A stretch of 64,000 nucleotides of DNA from Streptomyces wuyuanensis. Its GTDB lineage: Bacteria; Actinomycetota; Actinomycetes; Streptomycetales; Streptomycetaceae. The notes under the pieces are model-generated. The model saw only the letters and a list, made by a program, of their open reading frames with translations, was not told where the DNA came from and ran no database searches. Made by a program: the position numbers and the translations under genes. The DNA lies in NCBI RefSeq assembly GCF_900103455.1, contig NZ_FNHI01000017.1, forward strand, positions 1 through 64,000. Reading direction: 5' to 3'. Of this stretch, positions 42,445 to 51,284 are shown piece by piece. Each line of letters begins with the position of its first letter. Position 1 is the stretch's first letter.

Positions 42445-44142
42445 GTGGCCCGGCGACCACTCCCCCGCATTCCGAGCAGCGGCAACGACCGGATCGCTCG
42501 CAGCCGAGAACTCGCGCGGACGGCCGCCGACAACGCCACCGACGTCCTCCATCCGCTCATCACGATCAGCCGCGGGCTACGGCTGCTGGCCGCCGCCGGA
42601 CTGCGCAAGTGGGCCGACACTCCCAAGGACAAGCGTGGCCCCGCGCTGTTCCTGGCGGCGGTCTGCGTGCTGGCGGTCGCACTCGCCCCGTACGGACCGC
42701 TGCTCGGGCTGATCGGCCTCATGGGAGTGGCGGGGTGGAAGGGACGGGTGCGCACGCCGGTGCGCACCGGCCCCGACGACTCGCAGATCGCGCGGCTCCA
42801 GGCGCTCCACGACGCCCTGGTGCCGTACTTCTCCGTCCCGGAGGATCCGAGTCCGCTCTTCGCCCACGGCGGGGAGTGGGCGAAGGCGTTCAGCGACCAC
42901 GAGTTCGACGGGGACGGGCGGCTGACCCGGTTGCGTGTGAAGTACCCGGCGTACTTCCCCGACGGCGAGGCCGAGGCCCGCGCCCGGATCGAGCAGTTGC
43001 TGCACGCGAAGTCGGGCCGGGGCCGCGAATACCTCTTCTCCTGGGACGAGGAGGCCAACCAGCTGCTGATGAGCGTCCTGCCCGCGCTCCCGACCACCAT
43101 CGCCGCCCAGCGCTTCGTCACCGCACCCGGAGAACTGGTCGTCGGCTTCACCGACCCCGACGCCGTCCAGCGGACCGTGCCCGTCCTCGACGGCGACGCG
43201 ACGCGGGACGCGCCGCCCGTGATGTGGCGGACCGGCCCGCGCTCGACCGAACCGCATCTGCTGGCCGTCGGCCACCCCGGCAGCGGCACCACCTCCCTGC
43301 TGCGCTCCCTCGCCCTGCAGGCGCTGACGCACGGCGACGTGCTGATCGTGGAGGGCAGCGGCACCGGCGAGTACGCCTGCCTGACGGGCCGCGACGGCGT
43401 CCTCGCCGTCGAGTGCGGACTCGCCGGGGCCCTGGCCGGCCTGGAGTGGGCGGCCCACGAGACGGAGCGCCGGCTCATCGCCGCCAACCGGGCGCGGCAG
43501 GCGGGTCACTCCGCCCCCGACGACGCCCGGCGTCCGCTGTGCATCCTCGTGGACCGGCCCAGTGTCTTCAGCCATCTCGCCGCCGCGGACGGCAGGCCCG
43601 ACCCCCAGCAGCTGCTTCAGGTGCCGCTCAGGCACGGCCGGGCGGCGCACGTGACCGTGGTCGTCGCCGACCAGTTCGACAGCCTCGAGTTCCTGAACGA
43701 GACGGTGCGGACGCACACCCGTGCCCGAGTCGTGCTCGGCCCGGCCACGCCGGAGCAGGTGAAGAGCGTGCTCGGCGCTCCGCCGCACACGACGCCCACC
43801 TCCGATGTGCCGCCCGGCCGGGGCTATGCGCGCATGGGGACGGGAGCGGTGCTCAGGCTCCAGGTGCCCGCGACGCCCGACCCGTACGACGACGCGGCGA
43901 GCGAGGCGCACCGGCAGGCGGTAATGGAGCTGCTTCCGGAGCGGCAGGCCACCGGGGAGGCGGGCGCGCCGCAGGAGCAGCCGGCGGCCGAGCCGGCGGG
44001 TCCCGGCGACACGGCGCTGACCGGGCCGCGCGAGGAGGTCCCGGCCGGTCCCGCCGGCGAACGGCCGACGGGGCCCGTCCCCGAACCGGTGGCCAGTGCG
44101 CCCGTCCGGGCGGGTTCGGCACCGGTGCCGGCGGAGGGCTGA
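42445..44142 (+). CDS. sffA: SpoIIIE/FtsK-like protein SffA with degenerate ATPase motifs
   Basis: A 565-aa protein with a membrane region near residues 70-92 (LFLAAVCVLAVALAPYGPLLG) and a RecA-like ATPase fold distantly related to FtsK/SpoIIIE. It is targeted to sporulation septa by SmeA in S. coelicolor. The Walker A position reads GHPGSGTTS, with Thr in place of the usual Lys, and the Walker B strand ends CILVDRPS instead of DE. The last 90 residues are Pro/Ala/Gly-rich. GTG start at 42445 with AGGAG 6 nt upstream. The missing Lys and Glu suggest weak or no ATP hydrolysis. Confidence 0.88.
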   Translation: MARRPLPRIPSSGNDRIARSRELARTAADNATDVLHPLITISRGLRLLAAAGLRKWADTPKDKRGPALFLAAVCVLAVALAPYGPLLGLIGLMGVAGWKGRVRTPVRTGPDDSQIARLQALHDALVPYFSVPEDPSPLFAHGGEWAKAFSDHEFDGDGRLTRLRVKYPAYFPDGEAEARARIEQLLHAKSGRGREYLFSWDEEANQLLMSVLPALPTTIAAQRFVTAPGELVVGFTDPDAVQRTVPVLDGDATRDAPPVMWRTGPRSTEPHLLAVGHPGSGTTSLLRSLALQALTHGDVLIVEGSGTGEYACLTGRDGVLAVECGLAGALAGLEWAAHETERRLIAANRARQAGHSAPDDARRPLCILVDRPSVFSHLAAADGRPDPQQLLQVPLRHGRAAHVTVVVADQFDSLEFLNETVRTHTRARVVLGPATPEQVKSVLGAPPHTTPTSDVPPGRGYARMGTGAVLRLQVPATPDPYDDAASEAHRQAVMELLPERQATGEAGAPQEQPAAEPAGPGDTALTGPREEVPAGPAGERPTGPVPEPVASAPVRAGSAPVPAEG

Positions 44143-44320
44143 CCCGGCCTCGGACCGGCTCTGCCGGGAACCCGCTCACGCCGCAGACCCGCCGACGCGC
44201 CGAGCGGGCCCGGCGATGCCCGTCCCGGGGCCGCCGGGCCTTCCTCGACGGCCCGGGTCACACGGACGCCGCGGGCCCCGCACCGGTGACGACTCCCCCG
44301 CCCTCGCACCACGAGCACCG

Positions 44321-45820
44321 TCACGCCACGAACGTCCTCGGCGCCTCCGTGCCGGTGGTCACGCCCGTCCTCACCAGCCGGGCCGCGGCCGCCAGCCGCG
44401 CCGCCGCCTCCTCGGCGACCGGGCCGCCGACGGTGAACGGCAGCCGGACGTACCCCTCGAAGGCACCGTCGACACCGAACCGCGGCCCGGAGGGGACGCG
44501 TACGCCCACGCGTTCGCCGACCTCCGCGAGCCGGGATCCCGACAGACCGCCCGCCCGGACCCACAGCGTCAGGCCCCCGTGCGGGACCTCGAACTCCCAG
44601 TCCGGCAGTTCCCGGCGCAGCGCCGGCACCATCTCGTCCCGGTTGCGGCGGGCCTGCTGACGCCGCAGCGCCACCGCCTCGTCCCAACCGCCGGTCCCCA
44701 TCAGCCAGTTGACCCCCAGCTGCTCCAGTACCGGGGTACCCAGGTCGGCATAGGCGCGCGCGGCGACGAGGGAGCGGATCACGTCCGGGGCGGCCCGGAC
44801 CCAGCCGATCCGCATGCCCGCCCAGAAGGCCTTGCTCGCCGAGCCGACCGTCAGGACGGTCGAGCCCGCCGGGTCGAAGGCGCAGACCGGCCTGGGCATG
44901 TCGGTCTCGTCGTCGAGGCACAGTTCGGACATCGTCTCGTCCACGAGGAGTACGGTGCCGGCGGACCGGGCCGCGTCCACGAGCTGCCGTCGCTGGTCCT
45001 CGTCCGCGAGCGCCCCCGTGGGGTTGTGGAAGTCGGCGACGACGTAGGCGAGCCGTGGGGCGGCGTCGCGCAGCACCTGCCGCCAGCGGGGCAGGTCCCA
45101 GCCCTTCAGCCCCTCGGCCATGGCGACGGGCACCAGCCGGGCTCCGGCCTCGCGCATCAGCTGGAGGATGTTGGCGTAGGAAGGCGACTCGACCGCGATG
45201 CGCTCCCCCCGTCCCGCGAAGAGGTGGCAGATCGCGTCGATGGCCCCCATGGCGCCGGTGGTCACCATGATCTGCTCGGGCATCGTCGGGATGCCTCGCT
45301 CGGTGTACCGGTCGGCGAGCGTCCGGCGCAGCGCCGGCAGTCCGGCCGGGTAGTCGCCGTGGGTGTGCGCGTACGGCGGGAGTTCCTCCAGCGCGCCCTG
45401 GATGCTCCGGGTCAGCCAGGGCTCGGGCGCCGGCAGCGCCGCGCAGCCGAGGTCGATCATCGAGCCGAGGGACTCCGGCGGCAGCGGTTCGAGGCCGCGC
45501 GCGGGCAGCGGGTTGCCCGCGGGCACCGCCGTCCAGCTGCCGGCCCCTCTGCGGGACTCCAGGAAGCCCTCGTTCCGCAGGGCTTCGTACGCGGCCGCCA
45601 CGGTGGTGCGGCTGACGGCCAGGGCCAGCGCGAGTTCGCGCTCGGCGGGCAGCCGGGCGGCGACGGGCACCCGGCCCTCCAGGACGAGCAGCCGGATTCC
45701 GTCCGCGAGGGCGCGGTAGGCGGGCGGTCTGCGGGTGCCGGGGCCCGCCGGGCGCGGCTGCTGTGCCTGCAGTTGCCGGGCCAGCGCGGGCGCCCCCACG
45801 GCCGAAGTCCACTGAGCCAT
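44321..45820 (-). CDS. MocR/PdxR-family regulator (GntR DNA-binding plus aminotransferase fold)
   Basis: A 499-aa protein: winged helix at about 35-105 (AERELALALAVSRTTVAAAYEAL) and a class I aminotransferase-like domain that binds PLP. The PLP lysine is in TVGSASKAFWAGMRIGWVR and the Asn/Asp in VADFHNPTGAL. MocR proteins sense PLP, amino acids or amines and often control an adjacent membrane-protein gene. Here the divergent neighbour, 64 bp away, is a YczE-like membrane protein. The ATG at 45820 is chosen over 45886 because the longer form would overlap the divergent gene. Confidence 0.9.
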   Translation of the reverse strand: MAQWTSAVGAPALARQLQAQQPRPAGPGTRRPPAYRALADGIRLLVLEGRVPVAARLPAERELALALAVSRTTVAAAYEALRNEGFLESRRGAGSWTAVPAGNPLPARGLEPLPPESLGSMIDLGCAALPAPEPWLTRSIQGALEELPPYAHTHGDYPAGLPALRRTLADRYTERGIPTMPEQIMVTTGAMGAIDAICHLFAGRGERIAVESPSYANILQLMREAGARLVPVAMAEGLKGWDLPRWRQVLRDAAPRLAYVVADFHNPTGALADEDQRRQLVDAARSAGTVLLVDETMSELCLDDETDMPRPVCAFDPAGSTVLTVGSASKAFWAGMRIGWVRAAPDVIRSLVAARAYADLGTPVLEQLGVNWLMGTGGWDEAVALRRQQARRNRDEMVPALRRELPDWEFEVPHGGLTLWVRAGGLSGSRLAEVGERVGVRVPSGPRFGVDGAFEGYVRLPFTVGGPVAEEAAARLAAAARLVRTGVTTGTEAPRTFVA

Positions 45821-45824
45821 GGAA

Positions 45825-45902
45825 GTCAGTCCACCTTCCTCGGATTGGCCATGGTTGGCATCTCTCTCCCCGCCACAGAGTGTCATGCGTCAGTCCACTT
45901 CC
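45825..45902. promoter_or_regulatory. direct repeats in the MocR/yczE divergent spacer
   Basis: GTCAGTCCAC followed by YTTCC occurs at 45825-45839 and again at 45889-45902, and a partial copy AGTCCAC lies at 45806-45812. Between them TTGGC is repeated with a 10-bp period (45845-45849 and 45855-45859). MocR proteins typically bind spaced direct repeats, so these are good operator candidates. Confidence 0.45.
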
Positions 45903-46589
45903 ACCACCGGGGGCAGAACCTTGTCCATCACGTCCGGTCTGCGGGGCAGGCATCTGCCCCGCAGACTGCTGCAGCTCTACGCCGGCCTGGCGCTCTACGG
46001 CGCGAGCTCCGCGCTCCTGGTCCGCGCGGGTCTCGGCCTCGAGCCCTGGGGTGTGCTGCACCAGGGACTGGCTGGCCGGACGGGGCTCACCATCGGCGTC
46101 GTCTCGATCATCGTGGGCGCCGTCGTGCTGCTGCTGTGGATACCGATACGCCAGAAGCCCGGACTCGGCACCGTCTCCAACGTCTTCGTCATCGGGATCG
46201 CGATGGACGGCACCCTCGCCGTCGTGCCGGACGTGCGCGGCCTGGGCCTGCAGATCCCGCTGATGGCGGCCGGGATCGTCCTCAACGGCGCGGCCACGGG
46301 CCTCTACATCTCGGCCCGCTTCGGCCCCGGCCCGCGCGACGGGCTGATGACGGGGCTGAACCGGCTGACGGGACGCTCCATCCGGCTGGTCCGTACGGCC
46401 ATCGAGGTGGCGGTCGTGGCCACCGGGTTCCTCCTCGGCGGCACGGTGGGCGCCGGCACGGTCGTCTACGCGCTGTCCATCGGCCCGCTGGCCCAGCTGT
46501 TCCTGCGCCTGTTCGCCATCCCGTCCGACGGTGGAGGAAGCACGGTCGTCGCCGGATCTTCACCCGAACGAGCGATACTGCGTTCGTGA
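45885..46589 (+). CDS. YczE/YitT-like integral membrane protein
   Basis: A 234-aa membrane protein with about five or six helices (for example VVSIIVGAVVLLLWIPI and AIEVAVVATGFLLGGTVG). It belongs to the YczE group, which often sits next to MocR-type regulators; the transported or sensed compound is unknown. The ATG at 45885 leaves 64 bp to the divergent regulator. Its stop overlaps the start of the phosphodiesterase gene (GTGA at 46586), so translation is coupled. Confidence 0.85.
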   Translation: MRQSTSTTGGRTLSITSGLRGRHLPRRLLQLYAGLALYGASSALLVRAGLGLEPWGVLHQGLAGRTGLTIGVVSIIVGAVVLLLWIPIRQKPGLGTVSNVFVIGIAMDGTLAVVPDVRGLGLQIPLMAAGIVLNGAATGLYISARFGPGPRDGLMTGLNRLTGRSIRLVRTAIEVAVVATGFLLGGTVGAGTVVYALSIGPLAQLFLRLFAIPSDGGGSTVVAGSSPERAILRS

Positions 46590-47359
46590 CTTCCGCAGCG
46601 CGCCCCCGGCACCCCTATCTCGACCACCCCGGCCCCATACCGTTCGCCCACCGCGGCGGCACGGCCGACGGCCTGGAGAACACGGCCGCGGCCTTCAGGC
46701 GCGCGGCCGCCCTCGGCTACCGCTACTTCGAGACGGACGTGCACACCACCGCGGACGGCAGGCTCGTCGCCTTCCACGACCCGACGCTGGACAGGGTGAC
46801 CGACGCCCGCGGCCGGATCGACGGGCTGCCGTGGGCCGAGGTGGAGCGCGCCCGGGTGGCCGGCAAGGAACCCCTCCCGCTCTTCGAGGACCTGCTGGAG
46901 GAGTTCCCGGAGGCCCGCTGGAACGTGGACGTCAAGGCGGAGGGCGCACTGGAGCCGCTGGTCGACCTCGTACGGCGGGCGAACGCCTGGGACCGGGTCT
47001 GCGTCGGCTCGTTCTCGGAGGGCCGGGTCTCGCGCGCGTCCCGGCTCGCCGGCCCGCGGCTCGCGACCTCGTACGGGGTGCGCGGGGTGCTCGGCCTGAG
47101 GCTGCGCTCCCTCGGGTTCCCCGCGGTGATGCGCCGCGGCGCGGTGTGCGCACAGGTCCCGGAGTCGCAGGGCCGGGTGCGCGTGGTGGACCGCCGTTTC
47201 GTCCGCGAGGCCCACGCCCGCGGCCTCCAGGTGCACGTGTGGACCGTGAACGATCCGGATCGCACGGCCGCTCTCCTGGACCTGGGAGTGGATGGCATCA
47301 TGACCGATCATCTGGAGATGCTGCGCACGGTGATGACCGACCGGGGGGTCTGGGGCTGA
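46586..47359 (+). CDS. glycerophosphodiester phosphodiesterase
   Basis: A 257-aa GDPD-family TIM barrel, predicted to split glycerophosphodiesters into glycerol 3-phosphate and an alcohol. Active-site motifs are FAHRGG (His, Arg), ETDVHTTADGRLVAFHD (metal-binding Glu, Asp and acid His) and NVDVKAEG. No signal peptide, so it is likely cytoplasmic. It starts with GTG overlapping the YczE-like stop. Confidence 0.92.
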   Translation: MTSAARPRHPYLDHPGPIPFAHRGGTADGLENTAAAFRRAAALGYRYFETDVHTTADGRLVAFHDPTLDRVTDARGRIDGLPWAEVERARVAGKEPLPLFEDLLEEFPEARWNVDVKAEGALEPLVDLVRRANAWDRVCVGSFSEGRVSRASRLAGPRLATSYGVRGVLGLRLRSLGFPAVMRRGAVCAQVPESQGRVRVVDRRFVREAHARGLQVHVWTVNDPDRTAALLDLGVDGIMTDHLEMLRTVMTDRGVWG

Positions 47360-47401
47360 GCGTCGCGCGTCTCCCCGCGGGGACGAGTGAGGGGGGCGGG
47401 C

Positions 47402-48775
47402 GTGGCCGCTGACACCGTGGACGGGACCGACGGGACCGACGGGTCGGAACGCGCCGAGCGCCGGCGCGAGCAGCGCGGCTGGTACTTCTACGACTTCGCC
47501 TGCTCCGTCTATTCGACGAGCGTCCTGACGGTCTTCCTCGGCCCCTATCTCACGGCCGTGGCGAAGTCCGCGGCCGACTCCGGGGGTTTCGTCCATCCGC
47601 TCGGCATCCCCGTCCGAGCCGGTTCCGTGTTCCCCTACGCGGTGTCCGTCTCGGTGGTGCTGGCGGTGCTGGTGATGCCGATGGTCGGCGCCATCGCCGA
47701 CCGCACGGGCCGCAAGAAGCCGCTGCTGGCCGTCGCCGCCTATCTGGGCGCGACGGCGACGGCGGGGATGTTCTTCCTCGACGGGGAGCGCTATCTCCTC
47801 GGCGCGTTCCTGCTGATCGTCGCCAACGCCTCGCTGTCGGTCTCGATGGTCCTCTACAACGCCTACCTGCCGCAGATCGCCGGGCCGGAGGAGCGGGACA
47901 CGGTCTCCTCGCGCGGCTGGGCCTTCGGATACACCTCGGGGGCGCTGGTCCTCGTACTGAACCTGGTTCTCTACACCGGCCACGAGTCCTTCGGGCTGAC
48001 CGAGTCGGAAGCGGTCCGCATCTGCCTGGCCTCGGCCGGTGTGTGGTGGGGCGCCTTCGCGCTGGTGCCGCTGCGCCGGCTGCGGGACCGACGGGCCGAC
48101 GCGGACGGCGTCGCTCCGGGCGAGGGGGCGGTCGGCGCGGGCTGGCGCCAGCTGGTCGCGACGCTCAAGGACATGCGCCGCCATCCGTTGACGCTGTCGT
48201 TCCTGCTGGCGTACCTCGTCTACAACGACGGGGTGCAGACGGTGATCTCCCAGGCGTCGGTGTACGGATCCGAGGAGCTGGGCCTCGACCAGACCACCCT
48301 GATCACCGCGGTGCTGCTCGTGCAGGTGCTGGCGGTGGCGGGCGCGCTGGGCATGGGCCGGCTGGCCCGCTCGTACGGCGCCAAGCGCACGATCCTCGCC
48401 TCGCTCGCCGTCTGGACGCTGATCCTCGCCGCGGGCTACTTCCTGCCGGCACGGACCCCGGGGTGGTTCTACGCACTGGCCGCCGCGATCGGTCTGGTGC
48501 TGGGCGGCAGCCAGGCCCTGTCGCGCTCGCTGTTCTCCCATCTGGTCCCGCACGGCAAGGAGGCGGAGTACTTCTCCGCGTACGAGATGAGCGACCGGGG
48601 TCTGAGCTGGCTGGGACCGCTGGTGTTCGGTCTGACGTTCCAGCTGACAGGGAGCTACCGGGATGCCATCATCTCTTTGGTGATCTTCTTCGCCCTCGGA
48701 TTCGTCCTCCTGGCGCGCGTTCCGGTGAGGCGTGCGGTGGCCGCGGCGGGGAACCCGGTACCGGAGCGGATTTAG
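47402..48775 (+). CDS. MFS transporter of the UMF1/Atg22-like group
   Basis: A 457-aa major-facilitator protein. The opening RRREQRGWYFYDFACSVYST is characteristic of the UMF1/Atg22-like family, possibly exporters of amino acids or similar solutes. A GAIADRTGRKKPLL loop motif is present and 11-12 hydrophobic segments can be counted. The GTG at 47402 with GAGGGGGG upstream is preferred to GTG 47387. It lies 42 bp after the phosphodiesterase gene on the same strand. Substrate unknown. Confidence 0.85.
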   Translation: MAADTVDGTDGTDGSERAERRREQRGWYFYDFACSVYSTSVLTVFLGPYLTAVAKSAADSGGFVHPLGIPVRAGSVFPYAVSVSVVLAVLVMPMVGAIADRTGRKKPLLAVAAYLGATATAGMFFLDGERYLLGAFLLIVANASLSVSMVLYNAYLPQIAGPEERDTVSSRGWAFGYTSGALVLVLNLVLYTGHESFGLTESEAVRICLASAGVWWGAFALVPLRRLRDRRADADGVAPGEGAVGAGWRQLVATLKDMRRHPLTLSFLLAYLVYNDGVQTVISQASVYGSEELGLDQTTLITAVLLVQVLAVAGALGMGRLARSYGAKRTILASLAVWTLILAAGYFLPARTPGWFYALAAAIGLVLGGSQALSRSLFSHLVPHGKEAEYFSAYEMSDRGLSWLGPLVFGLTFQLTGSYRDAIISLVIFFALGFVLLARVPVRRAVAAAGNPVPERI

Positions 48776-48956
48776 ACGTTGAAGCGAAGGGCCGGTAGTG
48801 TACGCCTTTGGCCTGCCAGGCGGACCGTTACTGCGCGCTGAAAAGCTCCAAACGCTGGGTGACACTTTCTGCCAGATGTGACAAACCGGGCACTGGTGGG
48901 TACCCAAACCCTGGAAAAGCAGCAGCACGACGGGCGACGACGCATGACCGGCAACG

Positions 48957-48982
48957 GGAATCTTTACCGCCGACCGGACGTT
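48957..48982 (+). promoter_or_regulatory. SigR-type promoter of rbpA
   Basis: GGAAT (48957-48961) and GTT (48980-48982) are separated by exactly 18 nt, the published SigR consensus (GGAAT-N18-GTT). rbpA is a known member of the thiol-oxidative-stress SigR regulon in S. coelicolor. The predicted transcript would have a leader of about 55 nt. A separate housekeeping promoter may also exist in 48776-48956. Confidence 0.85.
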
Positions 48983-49043
48983 GACCGGATGACGACGACA
49001 GCGACACCTGTCCTGTGGGCGACAAGCCCGGGAGGCACGATTC

Positions 49044-49418
49044 ATGAGTGAGCGAGCTCTTCGCGGCACGCGCCTCGTGGTGACCAGCTACGAGACCGAC
49101 CGCGGCATCGATCTGGCCCCGCGCCAGGCGGTGGAGTACGCATGCCAGAACGGACATCGTTTCGAGATGCCGTTCTCGGTCGAGGCGGAGATTCCGCCGG
49201 AGTGGGAGTGCAAGGCGTGCGGCGCCCAGGCACTCCTGGTGGACGGGGACGGCCCCGAGGAGAAGAAGGGGAAGCCCGCGCGTACGCACTGGGACATGCT
49301 CATGGAGCGGCGGACGCGTGAGGAGCTCGAGGAGGTGCTGGCCGAGCGGCTGGCCGTCCTCCGCTCCGGGGCGATGAACATCGCGGTGCACCCGCGCGAC
49401 AGCCGGAAGTCCGCGTAG
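49044..49418 (+). CDS. rbpA: RNA polymerase-binding protein RbpA
   Basis: A 124-aa actinobacterial transcription factor that binds the RNA polymerase beta subunit and principal sigma factor and stabilises the open complex. The sequence has the typical ALRGTRLVVTSYETDRG start, the zinc-type core (CQNGHRF, then CKACGAQ) and a basic-acidic C-terminal sigma-interaction helix (RRTREELEEVLAERLAVLR). ATG at 49044 with GGGAGG upstream. A SigR promoter precedes it and a very strong hairpin follows 16 bp after the stop. Confidence 0.97.
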   Translation: MSERALRGTRLVVTSYETDRGIDLAPRQAVEYACQNGHRFEMPFSVEAEIPPEWECKACGAQALLVDGDGPEEKKGKPARTHWDMLMERRTREELEEVLAERLAVLRSGAMNIAVHPRDSRKSA

Positions 49419-49434
49419 CCGCACTCGTACAGAG

Positions 49435-49491
49435 CGAAGGAGCCGCGGGCTGCGGCACACACATCGTGTGCCGCAGCCCGCGGCTCCTTCG
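49435..49491. terminator. 26-bp stem-loop terminator after rbpA
   Basis: Perfect 26-bp arms (49435-49460 and 49466-49491) enclose a 5-nt loop (ACATC). It is among the strongest hairpins of the window. Between it and the converging fxsA stop (49728) I see no gene; the open frames there lack family features. Confidence 0.88.
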
Positions 49492-49727
49492 TGTGCGCTC
49501 CCGTGCGAGCGGCACGCGGTGGAGCACCCGCGCCGCGACCGGCAGCACGGCTTCCCGGTGCCGGCCCACGGGGTGGGCGAACTCGCGGGTCCCCAGGCGC
49601 CGGCGCGCCGCCGGCCTTCACGGCGGGCGACCGGACGGCGGTGGCGTCACGGCGCGCATGGGCGCGTGAGGACCCGTGCCGTGACCGCCCAAGGGTTCAC
49701 CGGCTGGGACGACCTCTCCCGGTCAGG

Positions 49728-50303
49728 TCACCGGGGAGCCAGCGGCGGACGGGGCCCCGGCTCGGGGCGCGGCTCCGCGGGCACGTCCTGGCGGATGACC
49801 TCGCCCTGCACGATCTTTCCGTCCGGGCGGTGGATACGGGCCTGCTGGAAGGCGTCCCCGAGCGAACCCGGGCTCGCCTGCCGCATCCGTCGCTCGAACG
49901 ACCGCTCCGTCATCCGGCCGAGGGCCGTACGGACCGGCGGCACGAGCAGCAGCAGTCCGGCAGCGTCCGAGATCAGGCCCGGCAGCATGAGGAGCAGTCC
50001 GCCGAGCATCAGGAAGCCGTTGCCCCTGCTCGATCCGTCCTCGGCGCCGGGCGTGCCCGCCTGCTGCCGCTGGATGGTCTCCGACAGATTGCGGAAGGCA
50101 CGACGGCCGGCTCGCTTGATCACCACGGCGCCGAGCACGCCGCCGGCCACGAGCAGCGCGAAGACGGTCAACCCGCCGGCGACCCCGGCCACGACGGTCA
50201 GCAGCCATATCTCCAGCACCAGCCATGCGGCGATGCCAACGGGAACGAGGGTGCGAGCGCGGGAGCGCTTGGGGGCGGTCGGTGTCGTTGCGCCGGTCGT
50301 CAT
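49728..50303 (-). CDS. fxsA: FxsA-family membrane protein
   Basis: A 191-aa FxsA protein with four hydrophobic segments: VPVGIAAWLVLEIWLLTVVA, GGLTVFALLVAGGVLGAVVI, a third near 95-117 (FLMLGGLLLMLPGLISDAAG) and adjacent LLLLVPP. The LPGLISDAAG motif is the family signature. In E. coli FxsA affects phage T7 exclusion by F plasmid; its role in Streptomyces is not established. The ATG at 50303 has GGGAG very close upstream. Confidence 0.9.
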   Translation of the reverse strand: MTTGATTPTAPKRSRARTLVPVGIAAWLVLEIWLLTVVAGVAGGLTVFALLVAGGVLGAVVIKRAGRRAFRNLSETIQRQQAGTPGAEDGSSRGNGFLMLGGLLLMLPGLISDAAGLLLLVPPVRTALGRMTERSFERRMRQASPGSLGDAFQQARIHRPDGKIVQGEVIRQDVPAEPRPEPGPRPPLAPR

Positions 50304-50516
50304 GCTCCCAGTGTGCCTGGGTGGCGGCAGGAGTGGCGTAAAGGCAGGCCGGAGCCCCGCCCGGAGGGGGGAGCGCCACGACGGGACCCGAGCGTCGGGG
50401 CCGGTACGGCCTGTGAGGCCGGCGCCTCCGAGCCTGCTCCGGCCGGTCGCATCGGGGCCGGAGCGGGAGCGGTGTACACGGCCGGAGCGGGATCGTGCGT
50501 CGGGCCGGCCCCGGCG

Positions 50517-51284
50517 TCAGAACGGCTTGCGCCCGATGATCTTCCCGGCGCGGGCGCCGACCCCCCACGCGGTGACCCGCCACAGCGCCTCGACGACGAT
50601 GTCGCGGCTCATCTTGGAGTCGCCCAGCTCACGCTCCACGAAGGTGATCGGAACCTCCACGACATGGAACCCCGCCTCCACGGCCCGCCGGGCGAGGTCG
50701 ACCTGGAAGCAGTAGCCCTGGGAGGCCACGTCGTCGAGGCCCAGCCCTTCGAGGGTCTCCTTGCGGAAGGCGCGGAAGCCGCCCGTGACATCGCGGATCG
50801 GCACACCGAGCAGCAGCCGCGAGTAGGTGCTGCCGCCGCGGGAGAGGAGCTCGCGCGACTTGGGCCAGTTCACGACGCGCCCGCCGGGCACCCACCGGGA
50901 GCCGAGCACGAGGTCGGCACCCTTGAGCGCGGTCAGCAGCCTGGGCAGTTCCTCCGGCTGGTGGGAGCCGTCGGCGTCCATCTCGACCAGGACGCCGTAG
51001 CCGTTGTCGACGCCCCAGCGGAAGCCCGCGAGATAGGCGGCCCCTAGGCCCTCCTTGCCCTTGCGGTGCAGGACGTGGACCTGGTCGTCCTCGGCCGACA
51101 GCTCGTCGGCGATCTTTCCCGTGCCGTCGGGGCTGTTGTCGTCGGCGACCAGGATGTCGGCCTCCGGCACGGCGGCGCGCACCCGGGAGACGATCGGCTC
51201 GATGTTCTCCGCCTCGTTGTAGGTCGGAATGATCACCAAGGCTCTTCCGAGCGGGCCGTACCGCCTCTGACCGCCGTCGTTCAT
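50517..51284 (-). CDS. ppm1: polyprenol-monophosphomannose synthase
   Basis: A 255-aa GT2-family enzyme that transfers mannose from GDP-mannose to polyprenyl phosphate, giving the donor for protein O-mannosylation and mannolipids. Motifs LVIIPTYNEAENI, VADDNSPDGTG and the metal-binding EMDADGSHQP are all present. It has no C-terminal membrane helices, so it is the soluble form. In S. coelicolor the homologous gene is needed for phage phiC31 infection. The ATG at 51284 has AAGGGG 4 nt upstream. Confidence 0.94.
   Translation of the reverse strand: MNDGGQRRYGPLGRALVIIPTYNEAENIEPIVSRVRAAVPEADILVADDNSPDGTGKIADELSAEDDQVHVLHRKGKEGLGAAYLAGFRWGVDNGYGVLVEMDADGSHQPEELPRLLTALKGADLVLGSRWVPGGRVVNWPKSRELLSRGGSTYSRLLLGVPIRDVTGGFRAFRKETLEGLGLDDVASQGYCFQVDLARRAVEAGFHVVEVPITFVERELGDSKMSRDIVVEALWRVTAWGVGARAGKIIGRKPF

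Noticed and set aside
50517..51284. phiC31 attachment site
   Set aside because: The mannose synthase is linked to phiC31 infection through receptor glycosylation, not integration; no att-like core was seen.
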